Below, piece after piece: positions 28,400 through 36,346 of a stretch of 64,000 nucleotides of DNA. The notes beneath the pieces are model-generated. The model was given only the letters and a program-made list of their open reading frames with translations. It was not told the origin of the DNA and searched no databases. The DNA comes from an uncultured Eubacteriales bacterium (lineage in GTDB: Bacteria > Bacillota > Clostridia > Oscillospirales > Acutalibacteraceae): the NCBI GenBank assembly GCA_934489735.1, contig CAKSSR010000002.1, forward strand, positions 1-64,000, read 5' to 3'. Every line of letters starts with the position of its first letter. The first letter of the stretch is position 1. The position numbers were made by a program, and so were the translations under genes.

Positions 28400-29443
28400 A
28401 TGTTAGATGAACCATCATCTGAAGGTTCTTTTAATAAAAATTCATCTGATCTCATTAATAATGAGTTAATAAACTTAAAAAATGATGAAATTACTTTCCC
28501 TGATGTAATAAAAAGAGAATTTGTACAAAATTATGTCGATAATGCAAAATTCATAAATGAAGATGGTATATGTAACTTACCTCCTAATGTGAAAACTATT
28601 GATGACAATGCATTCGTGAGGGTTTCTAACATAAACCAATTGATAGCTGATAACATAGACATCATAGGGAAAAACTCTTTCGAAGAATCTTCTATAATTA
28701 CTGCGAAGGTATCTAATGCGTCTATTATTTCTAAATATGCATTCTTAAATTGTAAAAGGCTTACAGCTATTTCTTGCGAAAAAGCAAAGAAAATAAGAAG
28801 TTCTGCATTTGAAGAGTGTACATCCTTAAGTGCAGTAGAATGTGAAAAAGTTGAAAAAATATCAAAGAATGCATTTAAAAATTGTTATCTTCTAGAAAAG
28901 ATCAAGTGCAACAATGCTAAACTAATAAACAGATTTGCTTTCTGGAATTGTAAAAGCTTAAAGAATATAGAATGCGAAAATGCTAAGTTTATTGGTAACA
29001 ACGCATTTATGTCTTGCAACTCTTTAGAAGAATTTATATGTAAGAATGCCGATTTCATAGGAGATGAAGCATTTATGCTATGCCATGGACTAAAAAAAGT
29101 TGAAATTGATAACGTTAACTCAATAGGTAATAAGGCCTTTTGGGAATGCAATAGCCTTGAGAATATAATATGTGACAATGTGACATCAATAGGTAAGTCT
29201 GCATTTGTAAATTGCAATAAGTTGGAATATATCAAATGCAAAAATATTAACGAAATAGGTAGCAGAGCCTTTGACGGCTGCTCGTCACTGAAAGCAATTT
29301 ATACTGGAAGTGCTATGCAATGCTTAAATATATATAATTCCTTGACAGAAAGTCAAAAATCAAATTGCAATATCAACTTTTATATCGGAGATGATGAATC
29401 TAATCCATGGATTTTCTCTAAAAACAAAAATAAGTCAAATTAA
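28400..29443 (+). CDS. LRR (TpLRR-type) protein without RING
   Basis: 347 residues from ATG 28400 (AAGGAG eight bases upstream; GTG 28391 lies inside that site). About ten regular 23-residue repeats run from ~60 to 305, for example IGDEAFMLCHGLKKVEID and IGNKAFWECNSLENIICD. Many units put a Cys-rich strand (CENAK, CKNAD, CDNVT) where the RING paralogues have LPN. It ends with the shared post-LRR module (QCLNIYNSL...NPW) and a short basic tail. No signal peptide. It lies alone among secreted helical-repeat genes, with a plausible TTTACT-17-TACAAT promoter at 28330-28358. Confidence 0.85.
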   Translation: MLDEPSSEGSFNKNSSDLINNELINLKNDEITFPDVIKREFVQNYVDNAKFINEDGICNLPPNVKTIDDNAFVRVSNINQLIADNIDIIGKNSFEESSIITAKVSNASIISKYAFLNCKRLTAISCEKAKKIRSSAFEECTSLSAVECEKVEKISKNAFKNCYLLEKIKCNNAKLINRFAFWNCKSLKNIECENAKFIGNNAFMSCNSLEEFICKNADFIGDEAFMLCHGLKKVEIDNVNSIGNKAFWECNSLENIICDNVTSIGKSAFVNCNKLEYIKCKNINEIGSRAFDGCSSLKAIYTGSAMQCLNIYNSLTESQKSNCNINFYIGDDESNPWIFSKNKNKSN

Positions 29444-29457
29444 TCTTAATTTTTTAT

Positions 29458-29484
29458 TCCCCTGCCAAAGCAAAAGGTAGGGGA
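29458..29484. terminator. Bidirectional terminator between the 28400 and 30382 genes
   Basis: TCCCCTGCC / GGTAGGGGA, a 9-bp stem with one wobble. A T-rich run follows on both strands. Confidence 0.75.
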
Positions 29485-29497
29485 TTGTCAATTTTTC

Positions 29498-30382
29498 TTA
29501 AAATTTATTAATAGCAGTTAGTTTTGCCTTCTTATAATTCATGCCCAATGCAATATTATGGACTATTTCCTTTGCCATTTCCTTAGCTTCTTCATCAGGT
29601 AGATGCCCTACTAGCTTCCAAATAGCATATTCCAATGAATATATATATCCTTGACCTGATTTTGTCGTCTTTTCTCCCAAGTCTGCTACTCTACTGGCCA
29701 AGAATTTTGGTAATCCGCCTACATATGTATCAGCATACATTCTAGCATATGTAGCACTTTTCTTATGCGATGATATACATTTGTTATAAACCTTCCTATA
29801 TAAATCCAGACTACTTCCAGTCAATTCTCTCTCATTCACTACGCAATTGACAATTTTCTTATTAAACTGTAGTCTACTACAAGCATCTGACCCTTTAATG
29901 TCTCCATTACTTCCATCTAGCATGCCTTCCACTTCCATTTTGCCAGCATATTTATCTTTGACGAAAGATATTGCCATATTGTATGCATCGAGCTTGCTTT
30001 TCCCTTTCAATATCAAATCCTCTTGAATTTTTGCAACTATATTAGCATTTTCATCAGACAAGTCATCAAGTACTATTCCCTTTGCATATGCTATTGCATA
30101 AGTTTTATCCTTATTTAATCTTTGTATGATATCTTCACTAATTTCAGCTATTTTATTAGCCTTATAGCTTGAAATGCCACTATCAATTAATTCCTTATAT
30201 ATTTCAATATATAATCCAGTCCCAGATGAGGATTCATCGTCCTCTTCATAAGCTTGTCTTAAATATTCCCCGCTTTCTTCATCGATAAAAAAGCTATCTT
30301 GATCGTAATCCATTCCTGTGATCGCAATACTTGAACAAATCGTACAGATAGAAAATATCAAAAATTTCAATGTTTTTTTCAT
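29498..30382 (-). CDS. Secreted helical-repeat protein (294 aa)
   Basis: Signal peptide MKKTLKFLIFSICTICSSIA, then an acidic stretch and helical units (ISSYKANKIAEISE, KSKLDAYNMAISFVK, KSATYARMYADTYVGG, YIYSLEYAIWKL...EEAKEMAKEI). No ribosome site immediately precedes the ATG. An AGGAGG lies 42 bases upstream and could start a 14-codon ORF (TTG at about 30423) whose TGA overlaps this ATG as ATGA, so coupling is possible. The leader is long (~145 nt) from a TTAAG-class promoter. Function unknown. Confidence 0.75.
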   Translation of the reverse strand: MKKTLKFLIFSICTICSSIAITGMDYDQDSFFIDEESGEYLRQAYEEDDESSSGTGLYIEIYKELIDSGISSYKANKIAEISEDIIQRLNKDKTYAIAYAKGIVLDDLSDENANIVAKIQEDLILKGKSKLDAYNMAISFVKDKYAGKMEVEGMLDGSNGDIKGSDACSRLQFNKKIVNCVVNERELTGSSLDLYRKVYNKCISSHKKSATYARMYADTYVGGLPKFLASRVADLGEKTTKSGQGYIYSLEYAIWKLVGHLPDEEAKEMAKEIVHNIALGMNYKKAKLTAINKF

Positions 30383-30533
30383 GTTGTATTATAGGAAGTA
30401 AAAAAAATTCTAATTATTTTCAAACCTCCTGCTACTCCTTTCTATATATTTTTTAAATATTTCTTTTAAGGCCGTGAACTTTACTTCACATCTTCTTATT
30501 TATATCATTCGTTTAACAAACAATCCGAATTTA

Positions 30534-30581
30534 ATTATATCATAATTATAAATAAAAATCTAAATCTTAACAGAAATTTAA
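30534..30581 (-). promoter_or_regulatory. TTAAG-type regulon promoter of the 30382 gene
   Basis: Minus strand: TTAAA (30577-30581), N6, TTAAG (30566-30570), N21, TATGA-TATAAT (-10 at 30534-30539). Confidence 0.75.
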
Positions 30582-30782
30582 CATTCATAGGTATTATATC
30601 CTAATTCATCCGTATAATTTATATATAAAATATCTAATTCCAATCAATCCTTTGCAAATTTTGTCTTAATTAAATATTCTATAAACATTCTATCAAAATC
30701 AACTTAAATACGACACCTTTTCTATAAATATCCTCATTATATTACATTTATGCCATAATAACATATAAAAAACCAACGAAGT

Positions 30783-30815
30783 ATGACATTAATTTGTCAC
30801 TTGCTTATATATAAT
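30783..30815 (+). promoter_or_regulatory. Candidate spoIIE promoter with 21-bp spacing
   Basis: ATGACA (30783-30788), 21 bases, TATAAT (30810-30815). The spacer holds TGACAAA on the minus strand (30793-30799), one mismatch from a Spo0A box TGNCGAA. Confidence 0.4.
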
Positions 30816-30844
30816 CATACCAACTCTAAACGGTGGTGATTCAT

Positions 30845-33190
30845 TTGAAAAATAATATTCTTAACAATTCAAAAACTTTGTCACAGGCTATCTTAAGTAC
30901 CCCTATTAAATCAATTGTAACCAATGTGCTATTCGTTTTTATTGGTTTCATTACTTCTCGCTGTACAATATGGAAATCTTATGCCCCTTTCGGTATTTCC
31001 TTACTCTCTGCTGTAGAATATAACCAAACGTTAGCCTCTTTCATCGGTTCCTTTATCGGTTACTTGATTCCGTCAGAATCTCATATAAGTATAAAATACA
31101 TATCTTGCATTGTAGCAATACTTGCTGTCAGATGGGCCTTGTCTGAGCTTAAAGGAATCATAAAACATCCACTTTTTGCCCCTTCATTGACCTTTATCAC
31201 TATCTTGATAACAGAACTGGCCGTCACTGTCTCTGGCGAACTCTATCTCGATAAAATTTTGATATGTATCTCCGAAGCTTTAATAGGCGCTACTATTTCT
31301 TACTTCTTCTGTGGGACTTTTAATTTTATTCATAATGATAATAAAAGAATTCCAAATTATCAAGAGCTCGCTTGCATCTGCATGACCGTTTGTATCATAA
31401 TGCTGTCATTGGATAATATCAAGTTGGGATATATCTCCGTCGGTAAGGTATTGTCTTCAATAATGATTATGCTCTGTGCTAAATACTCAGGAATATCTGC
31501 CGGAAGTATAGCTGGTATAATATGTGGCCTTATCTTCAGTCTATCTAATTTTGAGTTGAGCTATATATTCGGTGCCTTTGCCTTCGCTGGTCTTATGTGC
31601 GGCCTTTTTTCTTTCTTTGGAAAGATTGGTATCGCTTTAACATTTAGTATATGTAATATACTATTTTCTTTACAAACTGGTGACATTTCTAAAATTATTT
31701 CATGCATATATGAATCAATCTTCTCTGGGATTATTTTTATTATCATGCCTGAATATATTAGCAATAAATTCTCAAATCTAATTGGGAAAAGCCAAGGATA
31801 TACGACAACTGAAGGACTTCGTAGTCTATTTACAACTAGACTTAACTTTACATCTAATGCTTTCTTTTCAGTTTCTGACTCAGTGGAAACAATATTTGAT
31901 AAGCTATCTAAAATTGGAACATCTAAAATTGGAAATATCTATAACAAAACGACAACTGATATATGCAGCAACTGTGGGATAAGAACTTTATGCTGGGGAG
32001 AAAATAAAGAAAAGACCCAATCTACATTTGAATCTCTTCTTGAAATATTATTAAAGAACGGTAATCTGGACATTGACAGTATCCCAGAAAACTTTATAAA
32101 AAAATGTCCAAAACATCACGAAATAACAAGAGCAATTAATAAATATTATAACGAATACAACTCTCATCTAGCTGCAGAAAAGAGAATCGTTGAATTTAGA
32201 AAGGTATTGTCAGAACAATTCTCCGGCATGGGTGAAATATTGAAGGATATTTCTAATGACTTTGAAAATTATGAGATGTTCGATAAAGAAAAATCAGAAA
32301 TTATTGGAGAAACTATAAAATTATTAGGACTCACTCCCATAGACGTAAGTTATCGCACAAATAAATTGGGAGCAATTACAATCGAGATGGACATTGCTGG
32401 AACAAATAAAGAAAAAATAGAAAAAATTAATATTTCTAAAGAATTATCAAAGCTTTGTGGTCAACTTATGGACAATCCTATTGTATCAGAATATTCAACC
32501 GGAGTAAAACTACAGATCTGTCAAAGACCTATTTATAACACATCGGTCGGATTTTCCCAACATATTTGTAACAACGGCAAGTTCTGTGGTGATAATTTTA
32601 AGCAATTTAAAGATGGACTCGGTAGGTCTATATCAATTATAAGTGACGGGATGGGAACCGGTGGGCGTGCGGCAGTCGATGGCGCTATGTCTACTGAAAT
32701 AATGTCCACTTTACTTAAGTCTGGTATCAGTTTTAATAGTGCGTTCAAAACTCTTAACTCTGCCCTATTAGTCAAATCAGAAGACGAGTCTTTGTCAGCC
32801 TTAGACGTGTTTAGCTTAGATTTATTCAGCGGTCAAGCAACCTTTCTTAAAGCAGGTGCCCCTATTACATTCGTTCAGCATAATAATGAAATAATTTGTA
32901 TTAACAATCCATCATTGCCTGTTGGGATCTTGACAAATGTAAACTTTTCTAAGCAAGAGCTGAAACTTGATGACGGAGACAAAATATTGATGATGTCTGA
33001 TGGAATGATCTTTGATTCTGATGAATGGATCCTTGATGAATTTAAAAAATGGTCTGATATGCCCTCCTCTGAGTTTTCCGAATACTTACTTCAAAAGGCT
33101 ATCAGTTTAAATAGTAATGGTCATGACGACGATATCACTGTCGTTGCAATAAAGATATCTAAAAATCCTATAAATAATATATTAGATTGA
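30845..33190 (+). CDS. spoIIE: Stage II sporulation protein E (SpoIIE phosphatase)
   Basis: Septal PP2C-type phosphatase that dephosphorylates the anti-anti-sigma factor SpoIIAA and so activates sigma-F in the forespore. It is 781 residues from TTG 30845, which sits behind GGTGGTGA; the GTGs at 30833/30836 lie within that site. The N-terminal ~300 residues hold the multi-helix membrane domain. A cytoplasmic linker with CSNCGIRTLCW follows. The C-terminal PP2C domain shows IISDGMGTGGRA and MMSDGMIFD, plus a final GHDDDITVVAIKI. Length and order match the family. It is strong evidence that the organism sporulates. Confidence 0.96.
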   Translation: MKNNILNNSKTLSQAILSTPIKSIVTNVLFVFIGFITSRCTIWKSYAPFGISLLSAVEYNQTLASFIGSFIGYLIPSESHISIKYISCIVAILAVRWALSELKGIIKHPLFAPSLTFITILITELAVTVSGELYLDKILICISEALIGATISYFFCGTFNFIHNDNKRIPNYQELACICMTVCIIMLSLDNIKLGYISVGKVLSSIMIMLCAKYSGISAGSIAGIICGLIFSLSNFELSYIFGAFAFAGLMCGLFSFFGKIGIALTFSICNILFSLQTGDISKIISCIYESIFSGIIFIIMPEYISNKFSNLIGKSQGYTTTEGLRSLFTTRLNFTSNAFFSVSDSVETIFDKLSKIGTSKIGNIYNKTTTDICSNCGIRTLCWGENKEKTQSTFESLLEILLKNGNLDIDSIPENFIKKCPKHHEITRAINKYYNEYNSHLAAEKRIVEFRKVLSEQFSGMGEILKDISNDFENYEMFDKEKSEIIGETIKLLGLTPIDVSYRTNKLGAITIEMDIAGTNKEKIEKINISKELSKLCGQLMDNPIVSEYSTGVKLQICQRPIYNTSVGFSQHICNNGKFCGDNFKQFKDGLGRSISIISDGMGTGGRAAVDGAMSTEIMSTLLKSGISFNSAFKTLNSALLVKSEDESLSALDVFSLDLFSGQATFLKAGAPITFVQHNNEIICINNPSLPVGILTNVNFSKQELKLDDGDKILMMSDGMIFDSDEWILDEFKKWSDMPSSEFSEYLLQKAISLNSNGHDDDITVVAIKISKNPINNILD

Positions 33191-33212
33191 TAATACTATG
33201 TAAAAAAAGCTC

Positions 33213-33243
33213 AACCACTTGAAACAAATCTCTTCAAGTGGTT
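33213..33243. terminator. Bidirectional terminator between spoIIE and the 33978 gene
   Basis: Perfect 11-bp stem AACCACTTGAA / TTCAAGTGGTT with a 9-base loop. The minus strand continues GAGCTTTTTTT, so it is strongest for the minus gene. Confidence 0.85.
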
Positions 33244-33252
33244 AAACATTTG

Positions 33253-33978
33253 TTATTCTTCTTGATCTAAGTCTTCTTGAGCTATATTTTCCTGATCTAA
33301 ATTTTCTTGATCTAGATTATCCTGGTTTAAATTTTCTTGGTCTAAATCTTCTTCTGCTGCTTGATCTTGAGCATCCTGTGGTATATCTGGATCAAAAATT
33401 CCCCCTGGATACCCATGATTGTCATGAAATTCTCTCAACCAAGAACGTGTACTAGCAACCGATGCAGTAGGTAATACCTCTAATTTCCCTCCAAAATAGA
33501 TGGGTCTATATTCAAACATTACTGGATCATCCATATTAATTATATGTGCCATTAAATTTCCATATATCTTACTGTGCTCATCACTACTTTCTCCTAGGTC
33601 AAATAAATAACAACTTTCATAATTTTTAAAGTCTCCATGACCGTTGCCATACTTAAAGTTTAATTCTGAAAGAGCTTGAGATTCCTCTGGCCTCTCGAAC
33701 CATTCCTTATATTTATCAAAAAATTCTTTAACTTTGTCTGTCCCATCACATTCATCGTCTCTTCTATATGACTCTACCACATGATCTACAATAGTTGATA
33801 TAGTATATTGATTTACTTCATTTATCTCATCTAATATACCATCTCTTTCAGCGACATCTAATATTTCATTAATAAATGCTCCACGCTTTACTATTGATTT
33901 ATTATATGCAGATACAGCGTCCCCAATATTTAAAATTCTCAATTCAACTCTGTAATCTAATATTTCGCCCCTTGTCAT
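33253..33978 (-). CDS. Unknown acidic protein, paralogue of the 34610 gene, with C-terminal 5-residue repeats
   Basis: 241 residues from ATG 33978 (AAGGAG ten bases before). No signal peptide or known domain. Residues 35-180 resemble the next gene: GAFINEILD, LNFKYG, ESCYLFDLGESSDEHSKIYGNL and MFEYRPIYFGG pair with FINDILDE, LNFSY, NDCYFFESIGNSSE and FEYDIIYFGG. The last ~30 residues are degenerate LDQEN-type pentads absent from the paralogue. It follows the 34610 gene by 47 bases, so the two are an operon made by tandem duplication. Function unknown. Confidence 0.75.
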   Translation of the reverse strand: MTRGEILDYRVELRILNIGDAVSAYNKSIVKRGAFINEILDVAERDGILDEINEVNQYTISTIVDHVVESYRRDDECDGTDKVKEFFDKYKEWFERPEESQALSELNFKYGNGHGDFKNYESCYLFDLGESSDEHSKIYGNLMAHIINMDDPVMFEYRPIYFGGKLEVLPTASVASTRSWLREFHDNHGYPGGIFDPDIPQDAQDQAAEEDLDQENLNQDNLDQENLDQENIAQEDLDQEE

Positions 33979-34025
33979 AATCAAACATCTCCTTATTCAT
34001 TTGTACCAAATTACATTCAATTAAC

Positions 34026-34610
34026 TTACGCACTCTGTTCCTTTGTAACTTGGTTATTCAAAATTTCTCCCGAAAGTTCATTCTCCCTTGATATCCTCTT
34101 GAGCCATAATAAGCAATTGTCATCCACAGATTTATCAGACTCAGATAAAACTCCACCAAAATATATAATATCATATTCAAATTTATCAGGTGTCTCTTTA
34201 TCCTCTATACTTTTGCTTAACTTTTCATATTCTTCGTTACATTCACTTGAATTGCCAATTGATTCAAAAAAATAGCAGTCGTTATAATCTTTAGTCTCCC
34301 TTGTGCTTTCATCCTTATATGAAAAATTTAATTTAATTAACCTCTCCTTAAATATAGAAACGTCTTGCGCCCATTTACTAAACCTATTAAAAAGTTCCAT
34401 ATTTTTTGAATCATTTACTGCTTTATTAAAAAAAGTTTGATATATTTTATCCTGACCCATACTATCTATTTCTTTTTCATCCATTTCATCTAATATATCA
34501 TTAATAAAACTTTCATGATTTCTTTTAAATTCTTCATAGCTCTGCTCAATCTCACTCAAATTAAAAACTTTTATACTATCTTTCAAATCAAATAAACTTT
34601 TTCTTTCCAT
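34026..34610 (-). CDS. Unknown acidic protein, paralogue of the 33978 gene
   Basis: 194 residues, starting at ATG 34610 after AAAGGGGATGATTAA, downstream of a consensus promoter. It is mostly helical by composition, with a conserved core NDCYFFESIGNSSE...FEYDIIYFGG shared with the gene that follows. No membrane segment, signal peptide or recognised domain. First gene of a two-gene operon. Unlike the neighbouring arrays it is not an LRR or a helical-repeat protein. Confidence 0.75.
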   Translation of the reverse strand: MERKSLFDLKDSIKVFNLSEIEQSYEEFKRNHESFINDILDEMDEKEIDSMGQDKIYQTFFNKAVNDSKNMELFNRFSKWAQDVSIFKERLIKLNFSYKDESTRETKDYNDCYFFESIGNSSECNEEYEKLSKSIEDKETPDKFEYDIIYFGGVLSESDKSVDDNCLLWLKRISRENELSGEILNNQVTKEQSA

Positions 34611-34662
34611 TTAATCATCCCCTTTATACCAATATCACCTCTTTCCTCCCTTATAATTATAC

Positions 34663-34691
34663 ATTATATAATATTATTCTAAAAATGTCAA
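34663..34691 (-). promoter_or_regulatory. Consensus promoter of the 34610-33253 operon
   Basis: Minus strand TTGACA (34686-34691), 17 bp, TATAAT (34663-34668). Confidence 0.8.
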
Positions 34692-34862
34692 TAGTTTTTT
34701 AAATATTTTATTTAAAGATTGTTTTGTAGCTAAATATTTGATTAAAACATTCTCATAACAAAGGCAAAGTCAGTAAAAACCACTTGCAAATATGATACAG
34801 CAATTCTGTAAACTACGGTTTACAATTTTTAATTATTCTTAAGGAAAAATGTTATAATTTTT
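34692..34862. other. Intergenic stretch without a gene
   Basis: No credible frame. It holds a terminator-like stem TGTAAAC / GTTTACA (34807-34824) followed by ATTTTT, which has no gene in front of it on the plus strand. This is possibly the remains of a deleted LRR-RING copy, since a second orphan terminator of that family follows at 34863. Confidence 0.5.
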
Positions 34863-34894
34863 AGCCTGCGGGAGAAATCCCATGGGATTTTTTT
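34863..34894 (+). terminator. Orphan, degraded copy of the LRR-cassette terminator
   Basis: The same element as at 36188 (stem, GAAA loop, T7) but with two mismatches in the stem. No gene precedes it on this strand. Confidence 0.6.
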
Positions 34895-34945
34895 GTTACT
34901 TGGTTGACTTTAAATAAAATATTTGTGATTTTTGACATAAAAGAC

Positions 34946-35000
34946 TTGACAAAAAAAAAAAACGGTATAATAATCTTATGAGTTCTATTTGTGCTCATAA
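34946..35000 (+). promoter_or_regulatory. Promoter with A12 spacer tract and leader stem-loop for the 35025 gene
   Basis: TTGACA (34946-34951), 14-bp spacer of A's plus CGG, TATAAT (34966-34971). Stem TTATGAG / CTCATAA (34976-34982, 34994-35000). Confidence 0.75.
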
Positions 35001-35024
35001 TAAATTTAAAAGGAGAGATTATTC

Positions 35025-36157
35025 ATGTTAAATTCAGAAAACGGTGATATAACAGCAGAAGTTGCTTACGAGTTGATTGATGATGAAGACAATTCAGTAG
35101 TTGTTCCCGATTCTTATAGTGGAGTGATTAAAGCAGGAGCATTTAGAAAAACGTATGGCTTTTGGGGAAATAAGATGGAAATTGAAGATCAGAGTATTTT
35201 AGTTTCCATAAGTGCTAAAAATATAACTAAAATAGAACGCAATGCATTTAGAGAATGTGAACATTTATCAGTCATTGATTTTCAAAATGTTACATTCATT
35301 GGAAACTTTGCATTTTATGAATGTATTAGATTAACAAATATAAATCTTCCAAACATTGATGAAATTTGTGAAGAAGCATTGCAGAATGTAAGGATTTACA
35401 GGAAATTAATATACCTAGTGCAACAAAAATTCACAAAGGATGTTTTTCGGATTGCAAAAATTTAACTCAAATTGACATCCAACGAGTTTGTAAGATTGAA
35501 AGTAATACATTTAAAAGATGTGTCAAATTGCAACAAATTAGTTTACCATGTGTAACTGAGATTGAGGGATCAGCATTTGCAGAATGTAGTGATCTACAAA
35601 GAATATCTATACCACGTATAGAACAACTCAACGAAAAGGCATTTGATGGCTGTGAAAATTTAAGCGAAATCACTACAAGTTCCACTGAACAATGTGAGTT
35701 AATATTTAATAATATAAATGAGGATTTAAAAAGAAAGGTTAGAAACGGAGAATGTATTTTACTTTATGGAGGCGAAGTTTGGAATTCACAAGCCTACGTA
35801 CAAGAACAAGAAAGACTAGGGCAAGAAAGATTGGAACAGGAAAGACTAGAACATGAAAGGCAAATACAAGAAGACCAACAAATATTAGATAATTTTTTTG
35901 AAGCTTTTAAAACACCTGAAGGAAATATTAGAGATGAATCTTGCCCAATATGTTTTGAAAAAATTGATGAATTAGGAGACGACAACTTTATATGTACAAT
36001 ACATGAAGATCCAGAAAGCAAAATAGAACATCAGATTTGTAAGAATTGCTTTTTAGAATTAATAAAGAGTAGAAATTATAACTGCCCAATGTGCATGGCA
36101 GGTTTGGAAATCCCTCATTTAGTAATACAAGCTGCCAGTAGACTAATTCAGCAATGA
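35025..36157 (+). pseudogene. LRR-RING gene with a 1-base frameshift
   Basis: The frame opens at ATG 35025 and gives ~118 family-like residues. GCATTGCAG at 35376-35384 should then read GCATTTGCAG (AFAEC), so one T is missing. Restoring it reopens the frame through to 36157: LRR repeats, the post-LRR module, a coiled coil of LEQERLEHERQ type, and a RING with CPIC, CTIH, HQICKNC, CPMC. The reconstructed product is ~377 residues, shorter than its neighbours because it has a single LRR block. The frameshift lies in a T-tract, so it may be a recent slip, a phase-variable site or a sequencing error. The promoter and ribosome site look functional. Confidence 0.8.
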
Positions 36158-36187
36158 TAGCAATATAACAACTAAATTAAAATTTAT

Positions 36188-36219
36188 ATCCTGTGGGAGA
36201 AATCCCATGGGATTTTTTT
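36188..36219 (+). terminator. Terminator of the 35025 gene
   Basis: 11-bp stem ATCCTGTGGGA / TCCCATGGGAT (two G-T wobbles), GAAA tetraloop, then T7. Confidence 0.9.
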
Positions 36220-36270
36220 GTTACTTGGTTGACTTTAAATAAAATATTTGTGATTTTTGACATAAAAGAC

Positions 36271-36322
36271 TTGACAAAAAAAAACGGTATAATAATTTTA
36301 TGAGTTTTATTTGTGCTCATAA
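36271..36322 (+). promoter_or_regulatory. Promoter with A9 spacer tract and leader stem-loop for the 36347 gene
   Basis: TTGACA (36271-36276) and TATAAT (36288-36293) only 11 bp apart, predicting a weak or off promoter. Stem TTATGAG / CTCATAA at 36298-36322. Confidence 0.7.
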
Positions 36323-36346
36323 TAAATTTAAAAGGAGATGTTTTTT

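Larger units (their letters stand above)
34863..35024 (+). repeat. Intergenic cassette copy 1 (terminator, promoter, leader)
   Basis: A ~160-bp block repeated before each of the next three LRR-RING genes (copies at 36188 and 38329). The copies differ mainly in the poly-A length. Confidence 0.8.
36188..36346 (+). repeat. Intergenic cassette copy 2
   Basis: Second copy of the block described at 34863, with the shortest A-tract (9). Confidence 0.8.
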
